Source of the DNA: Ooceraea biroi
Taxonomy: Eukaryota; Arthropoda; Insecta; Hymenoptera; Formicidae
DNA length: 64,000 bases
Direction: 5' to 3'
Assembly: GCF_003672135.1 (NCBI RefSeq)
Contig: NC_039515.1
Location: forward strand, 10,664,001-10,728,000
This document shows, one piece after another, positions 32,250-45,300 of the stretch (position 1 is the first letter of the stretch; each line of letters opens with the position of its first letter). The notes under the pieces were generated by a model that was not told the DNA's origin, searched no databases, and saw only the letters and a program-made list of their open reading frames with translations. The translations under genes and the position numbers were made by a program.

Positions 32250-34545
32250 CTTCTTGAAAACATACATACAAAGTGTGTTTGAAACTTTCCAGATTAATTT
32301 CAATAAGCTGCATATGCATTGAGTTTTGAACATGAACTTTCTAGGTCTCGTTAATTGGGATGATGCCTTTGCTAATAACTCTATTGATGATGCAGTCAAT
32401 TTTTTTTATTCTCAGCTTAACCACGTGATTTCTGCCTTCGTCCCTGTTCAGACTGTTGTTAAATTCTCGTATCCTAATTGGTTTTCCAAGGAGCTGATCT
32501 CTCTCATAAAGGCCAAAAAACTTGCTCATTGTACTTTCAAGCGGACTAATGCTTATGCGGATTATTTGGTTTTTTCTCATCTAAGGGAAAACTGTAAAGC
32601 CTTGTCTGCTCAGTGTTGGTCAGCATATGTGAGCAAAACCGAAGCAGCTCTATCATCGGATGCTAGAATTTTCTGGAGCATTGTCAAGAATGCTCGTACA
32701 TCTGAGCATCGCTCGGCGCGCATTTGCCACGATGATGTGTTCTTGGAAAGTGATGCAGCAATTGCAAATTGTTTTGCCGATCACTTTGAGTCTGTATACT
32801 CACGGATTACTGATTATGATAATCACTTTTCGATTCAGAAGTGTCTAGATATCTCCGGATTTGACATTTCTGAAGTTGAAGTTTTTAACTCTGTTAACTC
32901 GCTATCCTTAAATTGTGGTGCTGGTTTAGACGGGATTCCTCCATCATTTATTAAGTCATGCGCTTTTATTATGCCGCATATACTGTGTTTACTGTTTAAT
33001 AAATCTATAAATGATGGAATTTTCCCTACTGTGTGGAAGCAGTGTCTGGTCACGCCCACATTTAAGGGTGGTGATCAATCGCGGGTTACTAATTATAGGC
33101 ATCTGTAAACAGAGTGTTATCCCTAAAATTTTTGATTGAATAGTTGCGCGCAAATTAAGTTCTTTATGCAAAAATGTGATAGTTGAGGAGCAACATGGCT
33201 TTGTGTCGGGGCGGTCTACTGTGACTAATCTTTTGATTTACAGTGATTTTTTAACATCATCTATCGAACTTGGGTATCAGGTGGATGCAGTTTATACCGA
33301 TTTCAGTAAAGTCTTTGATACGGTTGATCACCTAATTCTGATAAGGAAGTTGGAACTCCTTGGTATCGGTGGAGTTTTTCTGCGCTGGCTTCTAAGTTTT
33401 TTATCGGACAGGACGCCGATTGTTAAGTTTGATAACAGTTTATCAAGACCTATTGCTGTTACGTCTGGGGTCCCGCAGGGCTCTCATCTAGGTCCCATTC
33501 TCTTCATTTTATTTATTAATGACATTGTGCGATCTTTTTTACATAGTAAGTTTTTATTATATGCTGACGATTTGAAGATCTTTCGCCGTGTTGAGGGTCC
33601 TGGGGATGCGACTCTGTTGCAGGATGACTTAGTGAGGCTTGAAGCCTGGTGCAGGAAAACCATATGCATCTATGATAAATGTGAATAAATGCCATGTTGT
33701 TCATTTCGGTCGTAGGCTTGACCCGATCCATTGCGGTTGCACTCTCGGTGCGGAACCTCTACGCGTAGTTTCTGTTGTTAGGGATCTGGGTGTAACATTT
33801 AGTCATGATTTAACATTTAAAACTCACATTCAAACAGTTGTATCTCTTTCTTTGAAGAACCTTGGCTTTATTATCCGCTGGGGTAAGCAGTTTAATAATG
33901 TCAATACAATTAGATTATTGTTTTGTGCCTTCGTTCGCTCAAAGTTGGAATACTGTTTTCTTGTATGGAATCCGTATCATGGGTATTTAATTGATTTGAT
34001 CGAGCGTGTACAGCACAAGTTTTTGCGTTTTGCGAGCTTTCATGTGGGTTTGCCTATGCCTGTCGATTACCATGACTATTAGTCGATTCTAACTAGGCTT
34101 AATATGTTGTCTTTGCAAAATAGAAGAGTGCTTAATGACTTACTTTTTATTTTTAAGCTATTGAACTGTAAAATTGACTGCCCAGCCATTCTGACATCTA
34201 TACGATTGAATGTTCCGCTGGCAAATCTGAGGCACCCTACTATATTTTATGTAGACCATCATCGAACTTTATATGCTCAAAATTCATTTAATTCTAGAGT
34301 ATGTACTGCTGGAAATTCCGTTTCGTCTTTTGTTGATTTTTTTAGCGGTAATGTAAATGCGTTTAAGTCTGCGATTGTCCGACACTTATCATAATTCTTT
34401 ATTTATTATACTCTTTTGTGTCTGTTTATTTGTAATTTCTTTTCCTCTTTTTTTATGTTATTCTGCGCTATGTATTTCCATGTATACTAAAGGGCGATGC
34501 CCGTTAATAAAGTTTATTATTATTATTATTATTATTATTATCATC
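32250..34545 (+). mobile_element. 5'-truncated LINE (CR1/Jockey-like) with ATT tail
   Basis: The element encodes the reverse-transcriptase part of a non-LTR retrotransposon and ends in an (ATT)n tract at 34,515-34,541, the kind of microsatellite tail used by such elements. The endonuclease domain is absent, so the 5' end is truncated near 32,250-32,320. It lies directly after the 761-bp element copy 1. Confidence 0.85.
32335..34394 (+). pseudogene. LINE reverse transcriptase, broken
   Basis: The reverse transcriptase copies element RNA into DNA at the target. Visible in order: an upstream linker; the GLDGIPP and FIKSC region; HGFVSGRSTVTNLL; FSKVFDTVDH; the SGVPQGSHLGPILF box; and the catalytic YADD at about 33,560. 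The C-terminal SKLEYCFLVWNPY and IERVQHKFLRF motifs follow. Breaks: a stop at 33,106 with a frame change before the next block, a TGA near 33,136, a frameshift near 33,655, and a stop at 34,080-34,082. Not functional. Confidence 0.88.
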
Positions 34546-35099
34546 ATGAATTTCTTATGAAATCGTAAAATCGTTTGCATTGCAAATGTTTGATCTTTAT
34601 TTGACTATTCAAAGCGACGAAGGCGCAGTCGACTGGTAATCCTGAAAAGATAAAAACTCATTGACAGACAGGAAGGACGTACGCGATAAATTTACACTTT
34701 ATTTCTTATATATTATATTACACTATAGACAGGCTTTTTCACTCGCGTACGTGTCTATCCTTTGGAAAATGGCAGTAGTGCTCAAACGTACGTAGACCCA
34801 AAAAAGATGGCAGTAAATTCAGCAAATGTCGCGCGCGCGCACACCGATACTCGCAAGTAGCGCTTAACGATATTATAACATTTCTTCTCAGACATCGTTA
34901 CGGATCACATATATCCATCGAAAGCGAGAGGAGACAAGTGAATCGAACTGTAATCGTACCTAACACGCTTTAAAGAACGCTCAACTCTTGTGTAATTAGC
35001 AAGATAAAATTATATGTAAAAGCCTTTATAATACGTATCGTAATATAATCTAAATCGTATAAAAAGATTGGATTACTCAATCGTATTGGATAAACTAAA
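34546..35099. other. No gene recognised
   Basis: Mixed DNA with a GCGCGCGCGC tract near 34,830. No domain or clear exon. Confidence 0.35.
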
Positions 35100-35263
35100 G
35101 GCCGTGGCACACGAAAAAACTTAAGCAGTAAGACTTAAAACTTAAGAGATGCGATCAATCACAAGTTTTAAGTTTCAAAATGGCTGCTTACGTTCTCGAA
35201 GTGATTGGTCGCATCTCTTAAGTTGTAAGTCTTACTGCTTAAGTTTTTTCGTGTGCCACGGCC
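35100..35263. mobile_element. MITE, 164 bp, about 65-bp inverted arms
   Basis: It begins GGCCGTGGCACACGAAAAAA and ends with its reverse complement. Both arms contain TTAAGCAGTAAGACTTA and AACTTAAGAGATGCGA. No coding capacity. Confidence 0.8.
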
Positions 35264-35345
35264 TTAAGTCGCGCAAGACGGAACGAAATAATGCAGAAAA
35301 CAGATTGCTATGTATTATTATATGTATATCAGTATATTGTATATA

Positions 35346-36106
35346 CAGGGTGTCCCGGGTTTTAACCGACAAACTGCGGGAGCATATTCTACTAGTGGAA
35401 ATAAGAAAAAATTCTTATATCGAGTTTGCTTAGAAATGCTTTATTACAAAGTTATAAACCAATATTGAAAAGAAATATCAGATAAGTAACAACGGATTTT
35501 TTCACAAAAATAAAAATTATCTAAGCAATGATTTAGTGACGCATTTCAAAATGTTGTCCTTGCACATCGATACAAGCTAGACATCGACGCAGTACAGAAT
35601 TTGTTACAGTACGACATTCCTGAAAATTTTCTTGCATCTCAGTAACTGAATTAGTAATTCGTTGCTTTAAATCTATCTGGTACTCTCCTGTTAGGAAATC
35701 TACGTTGATACTCTCGTACGGCAGCTCGTGCATTTCCGTCACAGAATCCGTACACGAAATGAATATCGGTGTATTCCTCATTTGAAAACACTTTTGGCAT
35801 TCTGATAGTAATTGCTAGTTGACACGACGATTGAAATCTAACGGCTACTGTTGTGAAAGTAACAATCATACTGAATCGTTTCAACATAGTGAACATGAAT
35901 ACATGTGAATACACATAACGTAAACATCTTTGACCTTCCAAATTCTACACTATGTTCCGTTGTTACTTATCTGATATTTCTTTTCAATATTGGTTTATAA
36001 CTTTGTAATAAAGCATTTCTAAGCAAACTCGATATAAGAATTTTTTCTTATTTCCACTAGTAGAATATGCTCCCGCAGTTTGTCGGTTAAAACCCGGGAC
36101 ACCCTG
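35346..36106 (-). mobile_element. 761-bp Tc1/mariner-type element, copy 2 (inverted)
   Basis: It has the same ends, length and content as copy 1, in the opposite orientation, with TA on both sides. The DUF4817-like start codon is at 35,800 and the frame ends at 35,651. It is inserted in the TA immediately beside the terminus of a mariner remnant (36,111). Confidence 0.88.
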
Positions 36107-36110
36107 TATA

Positions 36111-36440
36111 TTAGGTTGGTGCATAAGTTCTTGCCGATTTTGCAATTTTTCTTTATTGAAATGAAACAACCCAAACAGCACACGTACGTCCACAGGATTT
36201 ATTTTGGACATACTTTGGAAGTAAAGACGTCCTTAAAATGTTTTTAGGACATCCTTTGGATGGCTGTGCTGTCTGGGAATCGATACAACATAAATCAAAG
36301 TATTTTCCATCGTTTTCTACGATCTTCTCCTGTCTTTCCGGCATGCAAATATCACGTCGAAAGAAGGAGTCATCTTTTGAGGCGATCCATTCACCGACTC
36401 GTTGGCAAAACTTTATGCACTGATCTAATATGTATCATAA
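36111..36440 (-). mobile_element. Mariner end fragment, interrupted by a small MITE
   Basis: The right-hand TIR starts TTAGGTTGGTGCATAAGTTC, a typical mariner end, preceded by TA. After the MITE at 36,170-36,277, the - strand reads SKDDSFFRRDIC, MPERQEKIVENDGKYFD. This matches the C-terminal LPERW..V..NGQYI region of mariner transposases (compare 2,490-2,545). The Trp of LPERW is replaced by Gln. The rest of the element is missing. Confidence 0.8.
36170..36277. mobile_element. 108-bp MITE (CCCAAACAGCACA), AA target duplication
   Basis: The ends are CCCAAACAGCACA and TGTGCTGTCTGGG with AA on both sides. The interior has inverted GGACAT/ATGTCC-type motifs. It is the smallest member of the CCCANNNAGCA group here. 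Confidence 0.8.
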
Positions 36441-39301
36441 TAGAGATCGTTAATGATCCTGTAATGGAATTTTGATTTTATAATCTTTCACGTCCGACTC
36501 ACGTTTCGCAACTGCGCGTGTTTCCTTTACAGCAGAACTACTTTTTACAACAGAATTAAATAGTCTCGAGACTAAATGCTTGCAAATGTTCTTCTTGAAA
36601 TATTGTCGGCATACCGTGTGGCTCTGCTTTGTCTTTTTTTTTTTTTCTCGGAAATCAGTGATCGTCGCAGTTACGCTCGCACGTTACCACGAAGCTGAAA
36701 GTGTGCGAAAAGTCCTCATCGCTTGCCTCGCATATTCCTTCTGTCTGCGTACTGCCGCATGACGAGTATTTTTTTGGGTCTTTCCGCATCACATAATGTT
36801 ATACAATGACAAAGCACACTGAGACACTGCGCCAATCCAATAGAAAAACGATATCGTCGTTATTGTGCCATTTAGTATTCACAGATTGAAGGGACGCAGG
36901 ATCACAAGGATAGACGCCCGCCCACGCGTCCAACTTTTCACACCCTCGTCGTTTCTCGTTCCTCTAGAACTCGAGCGCTAGTAAACGACTGTGACGACTC
37001 GAAAATTAAGACTCTTTGTCAAGAGGTTACAAGTTTTATTTGTAAGCGTAGTACTTTGATTTCTCTAGTGACTATATCGACCGCGTTAATCGTTATGGAA
37101 GTCATACGCAATTGCAATTGGTAAAAAAACAATGACGATCGGTAAACGATCGGTGCATGAAGAGAAGCTAAACCATCTACCTTGCGGAGGTAACGTTGTA
37201 CTTTGAAGTAAATCGTAAATCTGGACTGTGCTATTTTTCCGTTTGGTACTTTGTCTTGAAATCAATCGCGCGACGCGTATTGTTCCTGAATCTATTTGAC
37301 CTATCGATTCGCGCATTAGACGCAATGAAATCTAAACAGTGACGTTGGAGGATGCTGTGAAAATGACAGATATTATTACAAACGATTAAAATCTCAATCT
37401 GCACGAAGATATGAAAATTTAAAGAGCATCTTTATCATTACATGCGTTTATATCGAGATGGTCCCTGCGGGATTTTAAATTGTATTCGTATATATTATTC
37501 CTTTGGTTGCATATATATATATATATAATTATACAAAAGCATAAAGTATTCGGTTTCGCTACGTTTAGATTGAAAAAATTGATACCTCAAGTTTCATATT
37601 AACGAAACGTGTCGAACAAGTAAATGGAAATAGAATTTATATGATTATAAATAGACGATACACTTATAACGGCTACATTAGCTATGGCCCTTTCTTACGC
37701 ATTTACGGAAATCTTAAGAAATTATGTAGAATCGATCGTCATTGGCAATACAAAGCTTCAACCGGAGTAACGACAGCCAGAAAGAGAGAAAGCGTTTCGA
37801 AGCACCCGTTAATCAAATCATCGTAGGGCTACCGATAAAATACGGCGTGTAGAATACAAGCGCTCATATATATATATCTATATACACGTAAGAGAATATA
37901 TATTAACGAATTTATAAGAAATTTAATAACAACTCTGTCCGCGAGCACGAAATGCAGAGATAGTCGAGATACGTAATAACGATTATTACGCATGTTGTAC
38001 GTAAAAAGTAACAATTACAATAATAAACGTAACAATTATGTCGTAAAGACGCAAGTTACATATATTTATATCGACGATTATAATCCGCGTAGGATAAAAT
38101 AGTCATTGATTGATTGCAGATATAATTCGTGATTTTAACAATTAAATGTATTACAACGTGCTGTATACGCAATCGTACTCGCTCGTTGATATGCTTACGA
38201 TATATTGCTCCGACTCATAAAGATATACAAAAGATAAATAAATAAATAATAAATAAACGAGTCACAATTTATGTCTAAGCGTTTACGACTAAGCTTTGGT
38301 ACAAAAAATCTAGAGTTAATGGAGGAAAGTATGTATGTAAGAGACTCGTGATTAACGGACGGATTCGTGCAAAGGAGAATCAGAATTAGGAATATATCAC
38401 GTATCACAAGCGAAAGTGTCGACCAGTCCAGTCCCATCTGTTTGCTCAACGCGTTTCTACGCTAAGGAGTTCGCTAAGTGTTCGGCGATAGATCTTGGAA
38501 GAACCACATCCACATCCACATCCACATCCGTGCTAAGTTATTGAAGCGGTTATTACAACTCCACTCTCGTTTGCACGACGCCGCACACGACTCGCCGTGT
38601 GTCGCATATGCTGCCTATTTGCCGTGTAAATACATGCGCTAATCGATCTGCACATGTGCGAGAAGCGGTAGACTCAGAACTCGGAACACGGAAGCTCTCC
38701 GCTGAGCGATTGGTGCCTGCGCGAAGTATAATAGCTTGATATCCTTGATGATTGGACAGACGACATTTTCGCAAACGAGCCCGCCCCGAAGCTAGTCATC
38801 CGGAGGATGACTTTAATCGTGAATCCGCAAATGAAATCTTATGGACTCTGAGGCGCAACTGAGAGGCATTACGTTACAATTTAAGCGGCAGAGTTGCCGT
38901 GACATATCGCACGGCGAGACTTGATATAGGTACATTCCCGCTCGGTATTCTTAGTTTATCAGTTGAAGGTAGAAAAACGATCGAGAATTTCTCTAGCGTA
39001 AAGAGGCTTAAAGACGGTCGAGCCTACCGCTTGGCGTATCTCTAAGGCTAGGACATGAAGTTCCGCTTACTTTGAAAAATACTGTACAGAAGAATACCTA
39101 GAAGGCGCGCTTTTCTCACGTTCTCGCATTCTTCGCGTTTAGACGAATACCGAAGCTGCGACTACGTACGATGGAATCGATATATTTCCGCCAATAAAGA
39201 GGAATAAACGTGCCGGATGACGGATGACGAGACTGGGTAGAATTTGTTCACACGATAATATCCACATCCTCCTTCGGGGGAAAAGCGTAAAGCTGCTGTG
39301 T
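36441..39301 (-). other. 3' flank and probable 3' UTR of Dgk
   Basis: No other gene is recognised. The part nearer the stop codon is free of obvious transposons, as expected for a long 3' UTR. A polyadenylation signal on the - strand could be the TTTATT at about 37,034 (AATAAA in the transcript), but several others exist. The transcript end is therefore not fixed. Confidence 0.4.
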
Positions 39302-42300
39302 TCACCTCTTCAGGAACCGGAAGAAGCCTTTGCTCTTATCCGGCGGCGGTGCCATTAGCATTGGTACTTGATTCTTATGCGTGATGCGAATCTGCGAATC
39401 CAAGGAATATTTTTACTGCTTTTATTCAGCTTGAAATATATTAAATACGAATATGCGTAAAGTGTTATGTTATATATAACTGCATCACACAATGTCATCA
39501 CCGAATAAACACCAACAGAGATGTACCATAAATAATGTTGGCACGCGCAATCACGTTTTGCACAGCGCGAGCTACAACGACATTCACCATGAAACTATAA
39601 ACTTGAAATTAAAAATTAGAAAGTGAAAAAACATATTTTCCTCAAATTAAAATAATGGTTTCAATGAAATTTGAGTGAAGAAAAAATTTCGTTAACGTCC
39701 CGTGTATCGTTGTTAAACCTGTACATTTAATTATCTCGTTTTAGCTCACCGTACAAGGACCTTGCATCCAAGGCTCCCCGTCGATTTGCATAGGGAATCG
39801 TTTGCTCGTGATGATGATGACGCTGCTGCATTGGGCCAATCTTCTACCGGAATGTCGAAGCCCGGTCTTCACCTGTCCCATGTGCAGGCAATTCTCCAAG
39901 CCAATCACTTCGATGAGATTGTCCCCGATGTCTGCGGATATTGGGTAAGTATAAGAAATTATAATAAAAACTTTCCTTTGATCGATCGATCTGACAATTT
40001 ATTAGTTGATAATGAAACATAACGTTCTGGTCCTTATCAAGTTTTAATTTTTTTATCAAGTTTTCATTATTGAATTATCCTGGCGTAACAAAACTAATTA
40101 TTCTTGTAAGAAATTATTTCGGAACACAATTTCTAACATTCTGCTCGCATTCATGGCATCGCGCGGACTTGATGCTAAAATATTTCTTGTCCGCATAATT
40201 GATTTTCACGGGTTCAGAGAATACTCACCCTGAATCGCGGCTGTGAGATCCACGGAATTGAAGCTACTGGTACTAAGCTCTTTGTCGGGCCGCTTTTTTC
40301 GTTTGCCGAGACGATGCCGCGTATGATGCTCACCCCAAAGATTCGAGCCTCCGTGAGTGAAAGGAATGTTCAGCAGTGCGACTCCTTGCAGAGATGGCCC
40401 GTGCGCCAAATCCAGAGGTGTACCGTCGCACTGCAATCGATGAAATGTATGCAACGTTACGAATTCCATGAATTGATTCCGTTAGGCTTGATCGATTGAC
40501 GGAATTGCCTATACGTAGTCAGCGTATTTTAACGAAGCTAGAATAGACTCGGTCTGATTGATGATTCCTTGAAGCGCGTGATATCTTAATACCAACTCAA
40601 TTTCGATATGAATTGTCTTAACTAAATAAAAAAATTTAATTAAATAAAACAATTTAAAAGTTTAATTTAAACTTACAATTATTTCGAGATCCTCGTGAAG
40701 ATTTTTACAACTGGCAGCAAACTGCTCCGTGGTTGCATACTCAAAGTACCACAGTTTATTCTTCATTCTGCTGTTAAACTTCTCGGGATTTTTTTCTCTC
40801 TCCATGTGGAATTTCACGCAAATGGCGGCGTCGACGCCCACCGAAAAATAATTATTAATGATATTGTACGGTATACTGTCTTGGTTCGTCTTCTTCTCCT
40901 CCTTTTGATCTAAAACCTCGATTTGCCAACGATCCATCATCACCTGCGTCGCCTTCTCTATTTTCTGGAAATCATTTCAACTTTACGTAGTAAGCTCGCG
41001 CGATAATTTGACGTGGTATGAATAGATGCAAGCTCGAGTGCTTTTATCCTTGCGTAACAAACATTTTGCTGAGGTGTAAAAATAATGAGTGGTAATTTTC
41101 GTTTTCAATTCAAATATATCAAGTCTACTTAACTTCTTTACCTTAAGCACTTTGTGTACTGCTTCTCCTTCGTAACCACCACCCCACCGTAAGCACCTGG
41201 CAAGATCATTGCCCGTACCGAGAGGTATAACGCCAACGGCAGGATGTTTTTCAAAGTGCACACGATCTGAATGAAATAATTAGCAGAGGATTATATGAAT
41301 ATGGCCGCCATCGGAGATTAAACTATTAGCAATCTAAACGAGCATCGAAACGATCAGTTCGTACGTAATTGATTAATGACGTTTAATGACTGTTAAAATT
41401 CAGGTCACACATTTGCAATTTACATGGTGGACAGTGTTCAACGAATTCACTGACATTTCAGCATGTTTAACGCATGCAATTAACAGCTACCACATAACGT
41501 CGCTTTTATGTGCTGCCGTTATGTAATCGTTACAATTCGTTTTATTATCGTTATTACCGGATTTAATTAAACGTGATTAAGCCGCGATGCGTACCCATAG
41601 TCTCTAAAACCCAGCCGACTGTTCCATCGCCGCCGCAACAAATCACTTTAAAATTCTCCACGTCCTTGAACATTTGCAAGCCCTGCATGGGTCCGCCGAT
41701 CGCTAGATTATGTACCTGACGAGGGTTCAGAATGTATTGAAATTTCCGTAACATTCGCTCCCCTTGTCGGCCTCCCGATTTTGGATTTATGAATACCAAG
41801 AGCGGCGTCGTGCCTTCCGGTGGCGTAATTTGAAAGGACATGGCTGGTTGCTGATTCGACGAAGTGCCAGAGCTCAGGAAACCACCCTGGTTTAGGTCCA
41901 TTGCATTTATTCATACATTATAGAGCATGCAATATTTTATGGTATTATTGTCCCATTGAATGCGATTTCGTCATTTTCACATTTCGCCAACTTCTCAATT
42001 GTCTTCTTCAATTGGTGCGTTTAATTAATTAGAAATTTCTTCTATTACATCACAATTATTATGATAATAAATTTTTATAAATTTATATATTTTATATTTA
42101 TATATTTATGATAATAAATTATTACGATAATATTTTATATATTTAATATGTAAGAAAATCGTTGTTTATCCGAATGATTAAATACACAAATAGTTAAATC
42201 TCTTATTTTCTTCCTCCGTAAGACGAGCATTCGATGAGACAATCAGAGACCATATTACTATATTCCACTTACGGAACTGGACGATGAGATATCTTGACCG

Positions 42301-45300
42301 TGCTTGCTACCTCGTTTGCTGTCTCTCGACAATGATCTTTGTCTGTCCAGCACAACGGGGCAAATCGCCGTAGGTGGAAGGATGTGTGTCGCGTGTTCAC
42401 CGAACGTACATTCCGTTCGTACTTGCGACGCGCATCTATTATGCAACTGCAACAATCCAAGAAAGTACTAAGCCTGAAAGTCACTCTGCTACTATTGCCT
42501 CAATTAAAAAATGTCTATATTGCATGAAGAGAAAGAACGATGTCAGACTATTTTATTTTATTTGTCGCTTCGATTACTCACTGTTATTTGGCACCATCTG
42601 CAATGCAAGCCGGTGATGCCGTTGTAACTCTTGATCGTCTTTCTGCACTTGGAACATTTTCCGTGACAATTACCTTCGACCCAATGATGAGCCATTGTCT
42701 GGGACGTTTTTTTACTCTTTACATAAGTGGCTATACAGGAAGCTGGCGCTCTTTGCACACATCTCTCGTGCACCGTGTATTTGCAAACTGAAAGGGGCGC
42801 GATTACTGATCAGCCATTTAACGATGATTTGAATGCAACAAGCATCTGTCTCTACCTTGAGAGATATTAGGTGCGTTTTTGATGCGATTCCGTTTTTGCA
42901 ATCTCTACATCGATTTACTTCGTCTAGCATCTAGCGAAGCAGAGATAGGAATATCAAATATTTCTTACTCACAGACACAACAGAGACCTTTCTTGCCGAG
43001 ACCAACCAGCATATTTAAACAGAGATTACAGTACGCGGGTTTGCTGAAATGCTTCAGCCTCCACAGATGGTTCCCATCTTCTTTCACATTGGAGTCTAGA
43101 CCCAGAAGAACCAACAGAGGGATTGTCGTAAGGCCGCCTCTCTTCCATTCTTCCAGCGATACCGTACCATCTGCGTCATAGTCAATCTCTATCATCATAT
43201 CCTGCAGGATCTACAATCAAATTTTATTTCCCATATTAATTTCGTATTCCTGCTTCGGTAATTTCTCTCAAAGTTTCTAAAACTTTTTGTTATCTTTTGG
43301 CATTAGTTTTTTTTATGTTAATTCGGAAACGAATTATAAATATAATGGAGAAGTCGTTCTCTGAAACGAAAATTCGTAAAGTGCGATTTTCCCTTGTACC
43401 TACCGGTTTCAGTTCTGAGACGTCCCAGCCGAGATACTCCGCGACATTCATCATCTGATTTACAATGCAGTCCATTTCCTAGATACACGCGATAATGATA
43501 TTAGTAACAATGATGAGAACCGTTGCATTGATCGCATTGACATTTCCAACGATCTTATCTCACACGTAGATATCTCACGTGTGTAATTTGGTCCCATTGA
43601 ACTACTACTATTATGTCGCCCCTATCGAAATACGCGCCATACATATTAAAATATCAATCAGTTTTATCATACATTTTTAAAAGGATGTTTAAATACACAC
43701 ACGCTACACATACGCGGTTCTAATACATAGTTTTCATTAAAAAAAATCATATCATCCTCAGACATTTATTTGCTATGGCTAAACGAGTCCGAATGAAAAC
43801 ACGGCGAAACCGCTGTTTTCATTTCCACCCGATTTCTCATGCAGTCTCTCGCTATCGATACCGTGAATATTTATCGATACGCGGCGCACAATTTGTACAC
43901 CGCGATATATCAATGATTCATCCAACGTGGAACTCATTACGCGGCCGTCATTTCCCCGATATCCTTCTCAGCTATGCGTGTAAATCCCATGCGAACACAT
44001 AAATCGTCCCCGTTACACATATCTGCATCAATATGCGCACTTATCTGACCCCTTGCGCCTGAATAACGGATGCATTGAATAAGCATCGGATGAACTCTCG
44101 ACCTCATGGGTAATCTCGCGTGTAAAATGCTTATTTTAACCCTTCCAAGTTGCATGTAGGTAATTTTGGAATTAGTGCTCCCCAACGGGACGATGTAATC
44201 GTGCGAATGTTCCGCAAGTGTCCGAGATCTTGGATATCTTTATACAACTCTAATCAGTTAAATTAAATTAAAGGAGAACAGATAGTGATTATTGCTACCC
44301 CTGCAATTATAGGCGCCGCAGAAAAATGCATCGCTCGATCGATCCGTTTTCTGGCCTCTCAATTGCCTGGAGGTCGATGATGCGCGTCGTCCAGGCAGCG
44401 GAAATTACCCTCGTTTCACATAATTCGCGTTGCAACGGATCGCAGAGGGTACATATCAATTGATGTGCTTATTACGGCCAACAACACGGGACAAGTATCC
44501 CGAGTTTTTCTATTAATACGGAGCTATTCTGCACTACTGTCGTTACTTAAGCAGCAAAGGTCAATCTATTTCCGTTGGGAGAAAGTCGGAAAGAGTTTTA
44601 CCGATATAAATCGCAATTGGAATTATTTTATAAGTACACCCACAGAAAAGATTTCTGGACTTAATGCTATTACTCTTTAATCTATCATAAAATAACATCG
44701 CTATAGCGACAATCATATTTATTATTGAAAAGAAGCATATTTTAATCTTGAATAGAAAATTCGAAAATCTAGATTTCAATAATCTTGGTGCTATCTCATT
44801 CATTTTCTCAGAAGGATTTAGATACAAATTTCTAGCAAGTTCAAAATATTCTTGATTTAACAATATTGTCAGATCTAAAAGACATCTTATTCTATTCTTC
44901 TAAGAGAATTTGTAGAATCTGCACAAAACGGCCAATATTTATGTGTTGCAATCGAAAATCGGGAAAGTGTTTCTGTTATTTACAATGAATAAGTGCAATA
45001 CTTTACAAGAAATGTTAAAAGATATGGAAATGTCTGATCTCGAATCTTATTTCTCAAGTAAGTATATTGTATATACTTACTTACATTTCTATATCTTTTA
45101 ATATTTCTTGTAGAGTATTGCACTTATTCATTGTAAATAACAGAAACACTCCCGATTTTCGACTGCAACACATAAATATTGGCCGTTTTATCCGAATGAA
45201 GGACGCAGAAGCGCCGAGTCGACGAGCGACTGTGAGAAAATGATGCGTCGACATCGACGAAGCCTACTATAAAGTGGCGCTAATATCAAATTATTCTACG

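Noticed and set aside
42339..43181. Long + strand frames opposite the C1-domain exons of Dgk
   Set aside because: They are shadows of the real - strand exons, which carry the zinc-finger motifs.
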